Part shown: positions 50,053 through 62,109 of the stretch, piece by piece
Position numbering within the stretch: position 1 is the first letter of the stretch
Layout of the letters: each line of letters begins with the position of its first letter
Source: Taxawa tesnikishii (nom. ined.)
Lineage: Eukaryota; Ascomycota; Dothideomycetes; Dothideales
DNA length: 64,000 nucleotides
Direction: 5' to 3'
Assembly (NCBI GenBank): GCA_030247885.1
Contig: JAPDRO010000007.1
Location: forward strand, 1,264,101-1,328,100
Notes under the pieces: generated by a model
Told to the model about the DNA's origin: nothing
Database searches by the model: none
The model's input: only the letters and a program-made list of their open reading frames with translations
Position numbers and translations under genes: made by a program

Positions 50053-51744
50053 TCATGGTGTGGTGTTGTATACTGCGCCCGGAAGATGACAAGCTCCTTC
50101 AACAAGATCGCCATCAATGATTTGCACGGTCCGACCGTCAGCGCCGAATCGAGCGAGGCTTCCGCCGCCAGTCTGCCAGACGTTGTAAGCGGGCCACCCA
50201 TTCGCTGGCAGCGACTTCGGGTCGCTGATGAAGTCGTAGAAGTATTGCTGCATCTGCAACGACGTCTGGACCTCTAGATCGGTGACGACTCCTGGTGCAA
50301 TGACGTAAGTCCCAAACAACATGTACAAGTCCGAGTAGTGGTATGCACCCAACCAGGGAACGGGAGCGATGTTGCTGAAATTTCCGGCCCACTCATAACG
50401 GTAGGTGAGGAGGCCGATATCGTTGCGATACAAGCTTGTATTATGAGCAGGGCAAACGAACCCAAGTGTTATGCTGACCACTGTCTGTTCTGAAGGACCG
50501 GCAGGATTGTACGGAGCGAGTGGGGAGCCTTCTCGTGCTGTCGTGCCGATGATCTCTGGAACCTTCGCAATCTTACCGTCAAAGAATCGTTCAGTGTAAT
50601 TCGAAAAGACGTATGTGTTGTCGACTGTCTCTGTTAGCTCTAGTGTCTTTCCTGTCCACAAGCAGCCTCATACCTTGATGTGTGAACTTTATCGCAGGTT
50701 GCGAAGTATTGACCAGCGTCGAATTGTCTTGGTACTGCCCGACAAAGTTTTCAATACGCTGCATCGGTACATGACGCATGCATTCAAGCTCGAACTTGGG
50801 GTCACTGAAGTCACATCCCAGTGACTTTGCGACAAAGGTGAAGTTTGTACCCGCGGAGTCGAAATCGGTTTCACCGAGGACGTCACTTGCAAGCGCAGTA
50901 CCCGAACTGGCAATGGCGGCGTGGATGATAGGATCTTCGTAATATGCGAAGAGGTACATGTCTGCAGCGATAGCTCCTGCGGATTGTCCCCAGAGAGTGA
51001 TCCTTGACGCATCGCCGCCAAAAGCTGCGATGTTTTCCGCAACCCACTCAACAGCCATACGTTGATCTTGGAGCCCGAAGTTGTCGCTGCCATTCAAGCC
51101 ACGGGCATGGGGATATGCAAAGATATTCACGCGGTAGTTCGTGGTGACTACGATGTGCTTCTGCGAATTGTGTACCCAGTTGGCTGGTAATTGTGTTGGA
51201 ATGTTGATGCCGCCAGTAACGTCGCCTCCACCGGTGAGGTATACGATGACAGGCAGCTTCGAGTCTGGCGTGGCGTCCGCAGGCGTCCAAACAGCAAGAG
51301 TCAAACAGTCCTCGGCAGAGTTCCATGCCACATCACCAGCCAGTAAGCTCTCGCCGTAGTTGACGATCATGTTGCCCGTTATATTGAGCGCCCAAGCAGA
51401 AGGGACGGATGAAACGTATTGCGGACACGCTGGGCCAAAGACAGTGGATTCGTAGGTCTCAGAAGAGTTGTCAAGACGCTCTGGTGGCGCCCATCGTAGG
51501 GGGCCCACTGGAGGCTGCAATGATGATGAGAGACCTGATACAAAATCGAAGCAAGTACACATACCTTCGCGTATGGGACGTACTTGAACTGACGCACGTC
51601 CGGATATGTGTCATTCAAATCCCCAATGAAGGTGCCGGTACGAGTATGTATTGTCAAGTTGACGGGCGTCACTCCAGCGTAGCTGGTGCCTCCTACCAAG
51701 GCAAAGCTTGCAACGCCGAAAAGGATGGATGAGACTTTGTACAT
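50053..51744 (-). CDS. Secreted type-B carboxylesterase
   Basis: Alpha/beta-hydrolase of the cholinesterase/lipase type B family. Exons 51744-51565, 51514-50674 and 50624-50053 give 530 residues with an intact frame. A signal peptide starts MYKVSSILFGVASFALVGG. Then come the N-terminal block FKYVPYAKPPVGPLRW, the EDCLTLAVW segment, a GGG oxyanion region (VIVYLTGGGDVTGG), the nucleophile elbow ITLWGQSAGA and a His-containing YHYSDLYMLFGTY block. Many NxT/S sites fit secretion. The natural ester substrate cannot be deduced. Confidence 0.9.
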
Positions 51745-52424
51745 ATCGACGAGCCACTGGCACAGTAGTTGGGTTGCAGATAACTCCTCCCGCCCACTCT
51801 GATATGCTGCGTGAGAAGTTGAGTACCACGTTAATGACCGCTCTAAGCAAAGAGAGAGAAAGAGATAAAGAAAGAGGGTCACCGTACATCGTAGCATGGA
51901 TGCTGGACTATATACTATCGTACGACTTGGTACCCCTTGCCGACGTCGCGGGGTAGCAGCAGTGCATACCAAGGGAGCAATAGGATCGTCCGAAGACCGG
52001 TGACGCACATCGTCCATACCAGCAGGTTCTCGTGAATGCACTGTGCCGCAAGCGCAAGTTTGCGCGGCGTTTTGGCCGACGCGGCACGATCAAGATGTGT
52101 TTCCGTAACATAGCCTTTGAACAGCTTCTAAGGACAATCAAGAGCATAGGTCACACTGCTCAGCATAGAACCTTCAACTCCGTCACTTCTGGCGCTGGTC
52201 CAATCCAGAAATGCGAGTTCGTCTCTAGAGCGGGGCTTCGTAGTATCCCGGATTAGCGAAGACCGAAGTGCAGTGCATCACAGGCATGCACCGTATGGCG
52301 CCTCGTGCGGAGTAGGAAACTAATAGTCGGAAAATATACGCCGGTCACTTAGGGCTGCGAAATATATAGTAATAAACTAGAGTGACAAGTCAATTCTCCT
52401 GGTTGTAGCTCGCTTAAATTCCTA
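51745..52424. other. Intergenic region upstream of the carboxylesterase
   Basis: No gene is supported. Sequence becomes AT-richer towards the MITE. Confidence 0.5.
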
Positions 52425-52426
52425 TA

Positions 52427-52575
52427 ACGTAAACCGCGGGAAGCCGACCAGGTGGGGAAGCCGACCATTTAACTCACATAGGCAGTTACGAGCGAAGTAA
52501 GACTTCTTCGCTAGCTCTTTTCAAGTCAGACTAAACTTTATTGAGGCTACTGGTCGGCTTCCCCGCGGTTTACGT
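52427..52575. mobile_element. Tc1/mariner-type (pogo-like) MITE, 149 bp
   Basis: Terminal inverted repeats of 24/25 bp start ACGTAAACCGCGGG and end at GAAGCCGACCA; the right copy is 52551-52575 in reverse complement. Both ends are flanked by TA (52425-52426 and 52576-52577), the target-site duplication of Tc1/mariner elements. A third GGGGAAGCCGACCA copy lies just inside the left end (52454-52467), and the centre contains a small hairpin (AGCGAAG...CTTCTTCGCT). There is no coding capacity. The arms differ by one G in the G run. Confidence 0.85.
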
Positions 52576-52577
52576 TA

Positions 52578-52910
52578 TTAGAATAAGATATGAATATGTT
52601 AGTCCATATGAATATTTTAGAAAGAATACATAAATCTTTATGTAAGGATGACTCTGCTCGTCCTACAAATTGAATTCATTACTTTACGCCTCTATGTCTA
52701 ATGGTGAGCTTGGGCCGCTCTTAGAGCGTAGCCGGTATTATACTAAATGTCCGTTAAACGAGAACTTCTGAACTTTCAAGTTGAATTCGACGGTAGACTA
52801 TAGTGGGACAAGCTTGAATCCGGGTATCTAACGCCACTAAGCCGCCGTTCTATGTTCTCTTCATCTCTTTCTGTCGGGGAGGAAGTGGACTATCGGCACA
52901 AGCGTGATGT
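52578..52910. other. AT-rich intergenic DNA between MITE and MFS gene
   Basis: 333 bases with no supported gene. Confidence 0.5.
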
Positions 52911-54808
52911 CTAGAACATCTGTCGGTTCCTCATTTCGACGGGAAGGAACACCATCATCAAGGCAGAGAGCCAGATACCGCCAGCACCGAGCCACAAGAT
53001 TCCCGAACTACTGCTAGCAAGATAATGCGCGCCTATAGCGGTTACAAGATTAGCTCGAGTACAAGGACGAAGCAGATGTCGGATAAAGCTTACCGGCAAA
53101 CGGCGCAACTATGCCAGCGATACGACCCAAGCATGACAGCATCCCGCTGGCACTACCGCGATACGCAGTGTCGAAAAGCTCGGGCGCGGAGGCGTAGAGA
53201 ACGGCATTGAAATACTGCGCGAGCGTCTTGTCAGCCTACAACGATACTGACCTGATTGAGAGAACACTTACAGTCTGCATAATATACTCAAGAGCATTCA
53301 GCCCGACGTAGCCAGCCGTTGTCTTGACTTGGGTATACATTGCCATTGAAAGGCCTTGGCATGCCGCCGAAAATACGAGTGACCACTTGCGGCCCAGCAA
53401 AGGCAGTTGAACGGATAACATGGCTAGTGCCGCACCTAAGATGCCGGGAAGGTAGATGTAAACGTACTGTCTGTACGTCTCAGTCACCGTGCCGGCGCCG
53501 GAATCGACGTTGTTGCGTAATAGGATGATAGGCAAGAACGAGCCTGCCAAGTTAAAGGACCAATAATCGCCCTTGTTGCACACAAGCGTGTCAGTCACCC
53601 TCGATGTCGGCGAGAGGTTTGTTGGCTTACCATGTACGCGAGTGCTAAGAGTATGAAGATGAACATCTGTAGCTTGTTCGCGAAAAGACCCTTCAAGTGC
53701 TTGAAGCTGTTCACCAAATTCTTAAGGACATGCTTGGTGGTCTCGACAGTCGACTTCGGTGCATTGGTGGCGTCTAGTTCGCTTGTGGATCGCGAGCTCA
53801 CCTCGTCGATCGCCGCAAAATGTTCCAGTGTCAGAGCAGGAAGCGGCGCTCTATTGAATTTGGCGATCCGATGCAAAACCTCAATCGCCTCTGCTTCCTT
53901 GCCTTTGCTGAGGAGGAATTTGGGAGACTCTTGAAAGTGAAAGACAAAAAGCGCATGAAGAAGACGAAGAGAGTTACACAGCCAAGGATTATGACTTCGT
54001 AGCGCCAGCCCATGTTACTTGACACTGTGCAGCATGGTCTCTCTCCAGTACTGCAGGAGGGTAGCGTGGGATCGCACCGCCACTTTGCGGCAGTACCGTA
54101 GGCAACGGCCGAAGCGACGACTACACCGATGGGCTGCCACAATGAAAGGAGGGCAACCAGAAAACGGCGATTCTGAGGCAGGAACTCGAGAGTGATGGTT
54201 GCGTCGATAGGAATGTTGCCCCCTAGACCCAGCGAGGCAAGGAAGTAGATGCCGCATATAGCGCCGTAGTTGAATTTGGGAGCAGCCTAGCAGGAGGACA
54301 CCAATGTTTAGCTCTGGAAGCAGTTTAAGATGATTCGAAGAGCGGCGCGTACCAAAAGAAGTCCGAAGACTGATGTGATCAGGCACGTGAGATTGAACGC
54401 CCATCGTCTGCCAATAACGTCGACCAGTATCCCGAACGAGAACGCGCCGATCGCAAGGCCCGCGTTCGCACAAGACCAGATGTTGCCAGTGTCAGCGTCC
54501 GGAACGTTCATCTCCTGGTAGACGGCGGTAGCGATCAGACCAACGCCTTGCGACCAAGCTAGATCAAGGAAATAGCCGAATCCGCACAGGAACCAGATGC
54601 ACCACTGGTACCTGCCCATGCCAAACCTGTCCAGCTCGGCATTGATGAGCGCAGCTTTCTTCTCAAAGGTCGAGAGAGGGTTGGCCGCGGTTCCTTTGAG
54701 GATGTTGCCAATAGACAGGCCTGCTTCGGGAGCTAACGCGACCGTGGATTGAGGCACGTCTTGATCGTGCGGGTAGCCGACGCCCTTGAATTCGGTGTGT
54801 GGGTCCAT
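52911..54808 (-). CDS. MFS transporter, SV2/general-substrate type (one frameshift)
   Basis: Polytopic transporter of about 551 residues in five exons: 54808-54353, 54286-53631, 53571-53272, 53214-53094 and 53032-52911. The start is MDPHTEFKGVGYPHDQDV. Typical blocks are FGMGRYQWCIWFLCGFGYF, the loop 2-3 motif GILVDVIGRRWAF, GGNIPIDATITLEFLP and YFNAVLYASAPELFDTAYRG. This set matches the fungal sugar-porter-like group with synaptic-vesicle-2 type helices. The frame breaks at A run 53946-53950 (T run in the gene); one base gives FHFQESPKFLLSKGKEAEA. For intron 3 a 62-nt intron using a CTGAC branch point was preferred over a 36-nt one. Substrate unknown. Confidence 0.88.
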
Positions 54809-57029
54809 TGAGCGGGCTGATTACCACTGAAAGATTTGGCAACGTTTGGGGGTTCAAGGTCGCGTGTGAAGAGAGATGACGCTCGTGAAACGCAAACAGC
54901 GGGACGCTCAATCTTATTTACTCCAGGCCCCGCAGAACGTGCAGCTTGTGGCGTTTCGATAAGCAAAATGCGGTGGCTGATCATGATCTCACAACGCAGC
55001 CACTAGTTGGTATAGAGGTGCGATAGTACCTTGGCGAGAGTTGTTAGCGGAACTCGATCGGCATGAGGCGTACTCCAGCAGCTACTGTACAGCGATGTCG
55101 AGCTGCTTTTTCTGGTTTGGCGCGGGCGGTCTCGCCTTACACGGGCCCTGCGAAAATCGAAAATCTGAAGTGGGCGTTTCTAGCTTCCGACCAACGCACC
55201 TAGCCTGTCCGATCGACCGTTTATGCGCAAGTGGCGGCTACACGCGCGTGATGGGAAAAGGAAGGCGATTGGATCGGAGCGTAGAGATTGCATTAGCGTT
55301 AGGCCCACTTCCTGAGCCAGCCCTACATCGATCTTATCCCCATCGCACTACCATGGAAAAAATTGAATCGCCTTCTCCGAAAACGTGTAGCCCGGCCCGG
55401 CCCGCGTGTGCCATACACCTCGACCTGTCAACATTCTAACGAAAGAAACATCTACTTCGTCTCGGTACCTTGTCCCGCTAAGAGGTGTTGCACCTGCTGC
55501 AATTATTACATAGTAGTAGCTGCATACGTCTAATAGCGCCTGCTCCGTGCTCCCTATGCATTGCGATCCATCGTGTGTACTGCAACGATGAGAGTGCAGA
55601 GCTGCACTCTCGGTACGTTGCCGTGTGTATGCCGTCAGCCTTACCGTTCTCGTACACCACTTAGGCTATGCGCGAATACTCGAGGCCGCCGGCAACTTGG
55701 TCCACATCGTGGAGCTTGACGCGAGCTACGCCGCTCACCGTTACCCAACGTCACCTTGTGACCAACGTGACTCCTGCTCCCACTTCGCGTTGAGATCCAA
55801 GAGTCATGCCTTCACCGTGATGTTGTCGGTGGCAAGGGCTCGAGAAAACTTGACCCGTTAGATGCAACCAGGAAGGAAATTGATTTAGTGGAGCTCGAGG
55901 TTGTCCCGGGCTTTCATCCCTGGAGTGACCACCGTTGAGACGCGGCTGGGGTTCCGGCCGCCCTCATTTTCATGAGTCCTCCAGCTGGATTATACGCGAT
56001 TGCGCAGTTAGGAGGGGACGACGAACCAGCTCCGCTTCGAGTCGAGACTTCCACTTTCTTATTGCGCTTCTCCCAATCTTGGTAGGCTTTGGGCGTATCG
56101 CCTACATTCAACTTGGTGGCAATCCTGCCCGGTCCGCGATCGAAATCGAGGAGTGCGATGCCGACTTGGCTGTCGCTCTTGTTGACATGTAGACAGGATT
56201 GAGGTCGGAATCAGCATAATGAGAGAATGTTTATAGTGTTATGCTAAGTAACGCACAGGTAGGGTTGTCAACAGATTAAGCGCTCTATGGACTCTATAAA
56301 GCGGATCTATGGAATGCTAGGTAGATTAGAGTCTATTGACTCTAAATGAACTTTATGTTAAGCCTAAAGTAGCTGAAGGAAGCATGTGCATGCGAGATAA
56401 TACGTGATCTAGCTAGTTCTAAGAAGGGCTATGCATAGAAGTCTATCAAGTCTACAAGTAGATAAACTAAAGTAGCCTAAATTCCAATTTTTGAACCATA
56501 ATAGTACTTCTAGGCTATAAAGTAGCTGAAGCGGCACCCATATTCTACTCCACTCCAACCATCGACAGCCCTGCGCATAGGCGGCCATGGCGTGTGTGAA
56601 ACTGGCGACCGAGGGGAGGATAGTGGTGAGCCGGGATGTGGAGTGTCGTTAGCAGCGTGCTACGAGCAGACGCTGAGTGAGATGGTTTCGACTTTCAGTG
56701 AGGAAAGCATGGTCGTGATCGTCGTTTGTGTGGGTAAATTCACGGTTTTATCTTTCGTGGGACAGGAAGAGACATGTAAGATGGCCGTTCTGCAAGGATG
56801 AGCATGCCCTCGGACGGACAAGGAAGATATCGCTAGCTTCTGCATCTTGCAGGGAGTAATGTCTGTATAGACATGTTGATTGAGCATCAGAGGCAGTATA
56901 GAGAGCAAAAGCTAGTACAAGTATGAGAACAAAGAAAACAGTTCTAGTGTTCTGTTCAAATGATAATAGCGTGATACGCCGGACAGATGTGGCTGCACAA
57001 GATTTCCGGTGCTATTGCGCAAATGACTT
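54809..57029. other. Gene-poor region with AT-rich island
   Basis: 2.2 kb. At 55914-56190 a minus-strand open stretch (KLNVGDTPKAYQDWEKRN) is of unknown origin. From 56200 to 56540 the sequence is AT-rich and repeats aaagtagctgaag at about 56366 and 56519. No gene is called. Confidence 0.4.
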
Positions 57030-57122
57030 CACGAGATATAGGATTTAGGACCAAGGTTATCTGCAATACTTAAGAATGAAGTGATTAAGCTATACGGGGC
57101 TCTGATAAGCTTACGGACTTAC

Positions 57123-58128
57123 TCCTTCCGATGCACGTCCTGGCCCCAGAACCAAAGGCAAAGAAAAATCGCTCTATGCACCATAAGTTTCCCTGTCAAC
57201 AGTTTTGGGAAGGAAGACAACGTACGCATGTCACCTTTTTTGTTTTTCAACCAACGTTCAGGAATAAACGTATCAGCATTTTGGCCATACACGCTCTTGT
57301 TTGAATGGATGGCCCATGCATTGGCACCGATGACAGTCTATACATTGGGTGTTAGCTCCTCAGGATCGTTGACATTCGTTTAGCAGAGTGAAGGGTTGAG
57401 CTTACTCCGGCTGGCAGGAGGCGACCTGCAATTTCCGCTCCTTCTGCCGCTACGACATGGGGAGACTCATACCCGTCGCTGGATGGCAAAGAAGGGCTTC
57501 ATCGGATATTGGAATTTCACCAATACCATCCGGCGGCCTAATCGTTAGAACTCCCGATCCAACAATGACACAAGTGAGATTTATCAATGGCGAAAAGCTG
57601 AACTCACTCCCCTAGGTCAATGCTGTGTTCCGATTGCTCCTTCATCTTCGTCATAAAAATTCGATAGCACTGTTCACATATAGCTGAAGATCTTCCAATG
57701 TTCCCATTGCATACGCTCGACTGACCAGCCTTCTTCGTGAGCCATGAAGTTTCTCGTCGCGTTCTGGGAAGAAATCAAACTTGCGATGACCTTGGCACAC
57801 ATGTACCTGTCCGACTTGCGGAACGTCGAGCCGGCACCTGCGTAGTCTTTGTAAACCACTGCTTCCTAATTTGATGAGATCGAGCGGTTGACTAAATATA
57901 TATATATGGTCGAATGGAGATCTGACACGCTCCTGCGGTCAAGGTTAGGACTCGACAACTTACAATCAACATCACAACTTACACTTCATTGGGACCCGTC
58001 CATACAAGCTTGCCATGCTTCTCACGTAGATTGATCATGATTCTGTTCATGTCACCTTGCCAGGAGTGCTTGATCATCCAGAATTGGGATACGCTTGCCC
58101 AGAAAGGACCGGGTATATCCGAAGGCAG
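57123..58128 (-). pseudogene. Cytochrome P450 pseudogene with internal deletion
   Basis: From the right, recognisable blocks are an N-terminal IPGPFWASVSQFW (58128-57983), then KFDFFPERDEKLHGSRRRLV and SRAYAMGTLEDLQLYV (57865-57608). Next are a K-helix-like segment ending HPATGMSLP and AEGAEIAGRLLPAG, the meander IHSNKSVYGQNADTFIPERW, and the heme loop FAFGSGARTCIG. About 150-200 residues between helix C/D and helix K are missing, including the I-helix AGxxT oxygen-binding site. Only about 110 bases separate these parts. Frames also shift at 57459-57462 and 57655-57659. The N-terminal membrane anchor is not found. Loss of the I-helix makes a working enzyme implausible. Confidence 0.78.
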
Positions 58129-58491
58129 TCACGCTAGGGGTATCTGTAGAACACAACAGACGCGCCGAACGTGATTATGTATTCGCAGGAGGCGGTCGGC
58201 TTCTCCACCTGGTTGACTTTCCCGCAGTCTACGTTACCGGTGTTCCCATAACTCCTCCACAGTCGATCTTCGCTCTTTACCCCGTAAGCACGTCTGAGAG
58301 AAGTACAGAAATCCCCAGCCACGACGTTTCCTCACTCTGCCATTCAAATAGGATGCTGTCGATCTGGTGGGCGAGCATCTTCCTTGGGAACACGCTCTGA
58401 TTGCACGGTTCCGCCGTCCTATATGAAGTAGATGTGCGCAGCTCTCGTACTATCTGATATCCTGCTTTTCCTTCCGCTGTCTTTTGTAAAG

Positions 58492-58963
58492 ATGAACACA
58501 TCCAAGCACGAACAGGACCTGTCGGTCGACCGGTTGTCGAATCTCGAAATTGGTATTGCCGTTGAAGAATGCAAAAACTTCTTGGACAATCACTTTGTTC
58601 TGCGACCACTTCGTAGTAAAGACCCTAACGACCCCTTGAATTGGCCAGCGATTGAGAAATACGCGACGTATCTGAGTGTCTGCATATTCGCATTCCTCGC
58701 GACAACCAACGCTAGCAACCTCATCCCGGCCGTTGTGCCTCTCACCAAAGCTTTTCACAAAGACTTAACTGGGACTGGCCATCTCGTCTGCTTCAAAGGC
58801 TCTTTCTTGACGTTGGAAGCCTTGTGTAGCTTTCGCGTTTTTGGCATCTTGACAAAAGGCCCACATGTGTGATCGCCCTCGTAGTGTTATGTGCGAGCAA
58901 CGTCTGGAGCCTTAAAGCAAAGACATGTAACTCACTCCTAGCTTCGCGGATGGTCTCATAACT
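58492..58963 (+). pseudogene. N-terminal fragment of an MFS transporter
   Basis: The ATG at 58492 opens MNTSKHEQDLSVDRLSNLE and DPNDPLNWPAIEKYATYLSV, then helices CIFAFLATTNASNLIPAVVP and CFKGSFLTLE. In a shifted frame follow CVIALVVLCASNVWSL and SLLASRMVS, the third and fourth segments of fungal DHA1-type transporters. The similarity stops at a TAA (58961-58963) where the 3' end of the ferric reductase gene begins. At least eight helices are missing, so this is a truncated gene. Confidence 0.75.
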
Positions 58964-61144
58964 ACAACGAGAAAGCATCGACTTCCAATTCGAATATCGT
59001 CTTTCCTGCTCTTCCGTGTGCGCTCACTTTGGCGCGAACGACGTCACACATTTCTGCCGGTCCACAGACGACAACGCCAACTTTGCCATACCCAGCCTGC
59101 GCTTCACTCTTCAGAAGCGCATCTATGTCCAAGCGCTCTCCAACTACTACTTGCTTGTCTGCCACCCCCTAGCGCGACATCCATCTCCTCCACCAGCGCT
59201 TCCGAGCCCGACGAGACGCTCCAGGCCAGTCTTATATTTGGATGTGCATGAATCCAGCCTAAAAGGCCGGTGATACCAACACCGCCACCGATCAAGATGA
59301 TACGGTCAGATTCCATTACATCTCTTGAAGACTGATTTGCATAAGGGCCATCGACTAATGTCAACATCCGATCATGCGACTTCAATTGTTTCGTGACACC
59401 CGTGTTCTTCTTGATGACAAGGGTCAGACCATTTCCCCCAGCCGGGAGTTCGAGAGAAGCGTTGGCCGCAGCGAGATGGGCCACGCCAGTTGTCGGGACC
59501 TTGCTCATTGGCTTGATGTCGCCTCGAGCGTCGTCCGATGAACACAGATTCTGCGATGACGCAGATCCGTGCGTAGGAAGTAGCTCATGCTTGTAGTTGT
59601 GGAACAAGGCCATCGAGTTTGCAGAAAACGGATGGTTCTCCCACGGTCTCATAGGGGTGAGCATTGGGAAATGCACATACACCACATGGCCCGGCTTGCT
59701 GGCCCACCGGATCCCTGGGATGTCAACGCGCACATAACCAGAGCCGATCTCCTGACGGTGGCATGACGAATCCCGTTTTTGGCAACGCGGATGAACCGTA
59801 ACAGGCGGTCGAAAAACCAAACCGCACAGGCGGCGAATAACCAGTCGGTATAGAAATTCATTCCCCACATCAAGACGACATGATACCAACAACCAACGAT
59901 GACAAGGATCGAGAGGACGATGTGCAGGGCGAGGAAGACTTCGTACGAGCGGCGACGGAACCTCAGATGGCTGAGAACAAGCATGGCGCACGTGAGCACA
60001 GTAGCAACAATGCCCCACAGCCAGTAGGCTTTCTTGGACTCGACTAGATAACTGCCTGTTCCCTGATAGGTGAGTAGCAAGGTGATACTGTGAACGATGG
60101 CCTGCACGGCAAAGATGCGGGCTACCCAACGATGCAGAACAATGAAGGTCGAGTGTGACCAGTTGGTTACCCAGAGAAGGAAGTTGTTCCGGCCTGAGAA
60201 AAGGATCAATAGGGGAAGAAGGGCATAAGCAATGTGGCCAGTGCGATAGCCTATATACGCCAACCTCTCCTCTTTAGGTGGAAAGCCCCAGGGGTGAGGC
60301 TGCTGACTCCTATAGTTGACAGCACTGAGGACAAGATTGAGGAAGAAGAACATGGCTATGTAAAGTGCTTGACCGATTGTTGGAGCGTTCCCTGAGAGCC
60401 ATGGTAAAGGGCGTATATGGTAGGTGCCGAAGACGGAAGGATAGACCAAATACGGCTTTGCCTTGCCTATAGCAGCTGACAGGAGGCTCAGGCGGGCAAG
60501 GAGAGTGAACAAAATGGGCGTGCCGAAGCCGACTGTGACAAGAACGAAGCTGCCCAAGATTCATCAGTCATTGAGAGGGAGAGTCTTGGGGGCGCTACTC
60601 CTCACCAGTATCGAGCCTGGAGCGATTCTATGTAGTCGAACATGATGTTGAATTTGTATTGCTCGTCATAATTTGCTTCTGGCACCAGCATGGTCTGATT
60701 CATGGGCGTTGTCGAGCTTGAATTGTACTCGACCGACGGGGTTCCCTTGATCCTCTCAAGGGCTTCCAGATAGTACCATTTTGGCGCGAGGGAGGAATCA
60801 CCCGTGACCTGGGAAGCCCAGAACCTCTCCCTCTGCCAGGTGGGCACAGCAGCTGGATCGCAGTGGGCATTGATGCAGTAAGCCAGGGTCGTCAAGTAGG
60901 CGGTGTTGCTGGCAAGGCACTCTGGTGACGTGGTTGCCGACACGGACATGGACATGCCAGACAGGGTTTCTGCCGTAGTTGTACACGACAGTGTCGCACC
61001 GGAGATGGCATTGCTACACGCGAAAGCGCAAGCCGGATCATACCAGAGGAAGCCATAGCCTGGGAACTTCAGGGACACCAAATGCGCAACGGAGAGACGC
61101 AGAAGGCGGGAGACAAGGACGAGGAGGGCTGACGGCAGCTTCAT
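58962..61144 (-). CDS. Ferric/cupric reductase, FRE family (two compensating frameshifts)
   Basis: Plasma-membrane metalloreductase moving electrons from NADPH through FAD and heme b to extracellular Fe3+/Cu2+. Exons 61144-60606 and 60549-58962, about 708 residues. A signal peptide starts MKLPSALLVLVSRLL; a Cys-containing extracellular domain follows (CAFACSNAISGATLSC). The ferric-reductase core has heme histidines in GYRTGHIAYALLP, VLHRWVARIFAVQAIVH and ALHIVLSILVIVGCWYH. The FAD motif is NHPFS; NADPH motifs are ILIGGGVGITGLL and VVVCGPAEM. The frame breaks at 59751-59752 (one base missing) and 59165-59169 (one base too many), which cancel out. Its 3' end abuts the truncated MFS gene. Confidence 0.91.
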
Positions 61145-62100
61145 CGTGGCTTTTAGTCGACGCAAGAGTCTCTAAAAAGGCGATGATAATAGAGTTAGCG
61201 GTTAACTGTCACATGGACACACGCGTCTTTATGTGTAGGATAGTAGTGAAGACTCTTGATAGCAGGCTCATCTCGACTCATCCTGGTCTAGGTTTTTCTT
61301 AGAACTGGCCTGGCTTCACCATCGAAGAAGCTAAGAGTTTTGGCTGCGGGTTTGAGCATATTAGAGCATGTTTGACCTCCGGCTAAAGCGACTTCATCCT
61401 CTCGGGCGATCGTAAACTACCCCACATGCCTCCTCGCGACGTACATCTCCTGTATTGAAAACTTGGCCTCTCATACTATGCCAAAGTATTCGAGTATGGC
61501 TGACTTGTTCGCCCATCCTACCTGAGACGTCACGAAGTCAATCGCCATCATGTCGTAGCTTGTGTAGGTTGGTCTGAGCCCAATAGCGTGATGCCGTCGA
61601 CAGAACCTCCGACAGAGCCCCCGACAAGCATGGGGTTCTGGCATGCGCTATGCCAGTTCTGACACACTAAGCACATGCCAATTCTCAAGCGGATCCTCTG
61701 CCACCACCACCGCAAATGAGCAAGTATTAGCTGGCCAACAATAGACTTGCTGTGGGTGATGCAAAGGCTCGTGTTTATAGCAAGCGAGCCATGTGGTATC
61801 AAGGTAGTTCGCGTCTGTTTTAGCTTGATTGAGTGCATAATCCAAACTCGGCTATGGAGAGAAAGAAGCTAACCTATTAGCATTGTCGACATGCATGATT
61901 CCTCGACCGAACGGACAGGTACTTACGGTACACATAGAAAGCAAAATATTATTCCAACAAGTTAGGCTTAGGGCTAGGAACGGTTCCGACATATCGGGGA
62001 CGTCGAGCTCGTCCGACTTATTAAACAAGACGATATAGCAAATAATAATAGTAATTAATCTCGAATTAAAATCGGTAGGGAAAATTCACATTTTCCCCGT
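61145..62100. other. Region between ferric reductase and transposon
   Basis: Two overlapping minus-strand open frames at 61548-61845 have no recognised family. A short inverted repeat (GGGAAAAT tcac ATTTTCCC) lies at 62078-62097, near the edge of the AT-rich element. Confidence 0.4.
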
Positions 62101-62109
62101 AGCTTGACT

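Noticed and set aside
53236-53271. 36-nt intron in the MFS gene
   Set aside because: Splicing at the farther acceptor (intron 53215-53271) uses a CTGAC branch point, gives a normal length and matches the family reading QTYFNAVLY.
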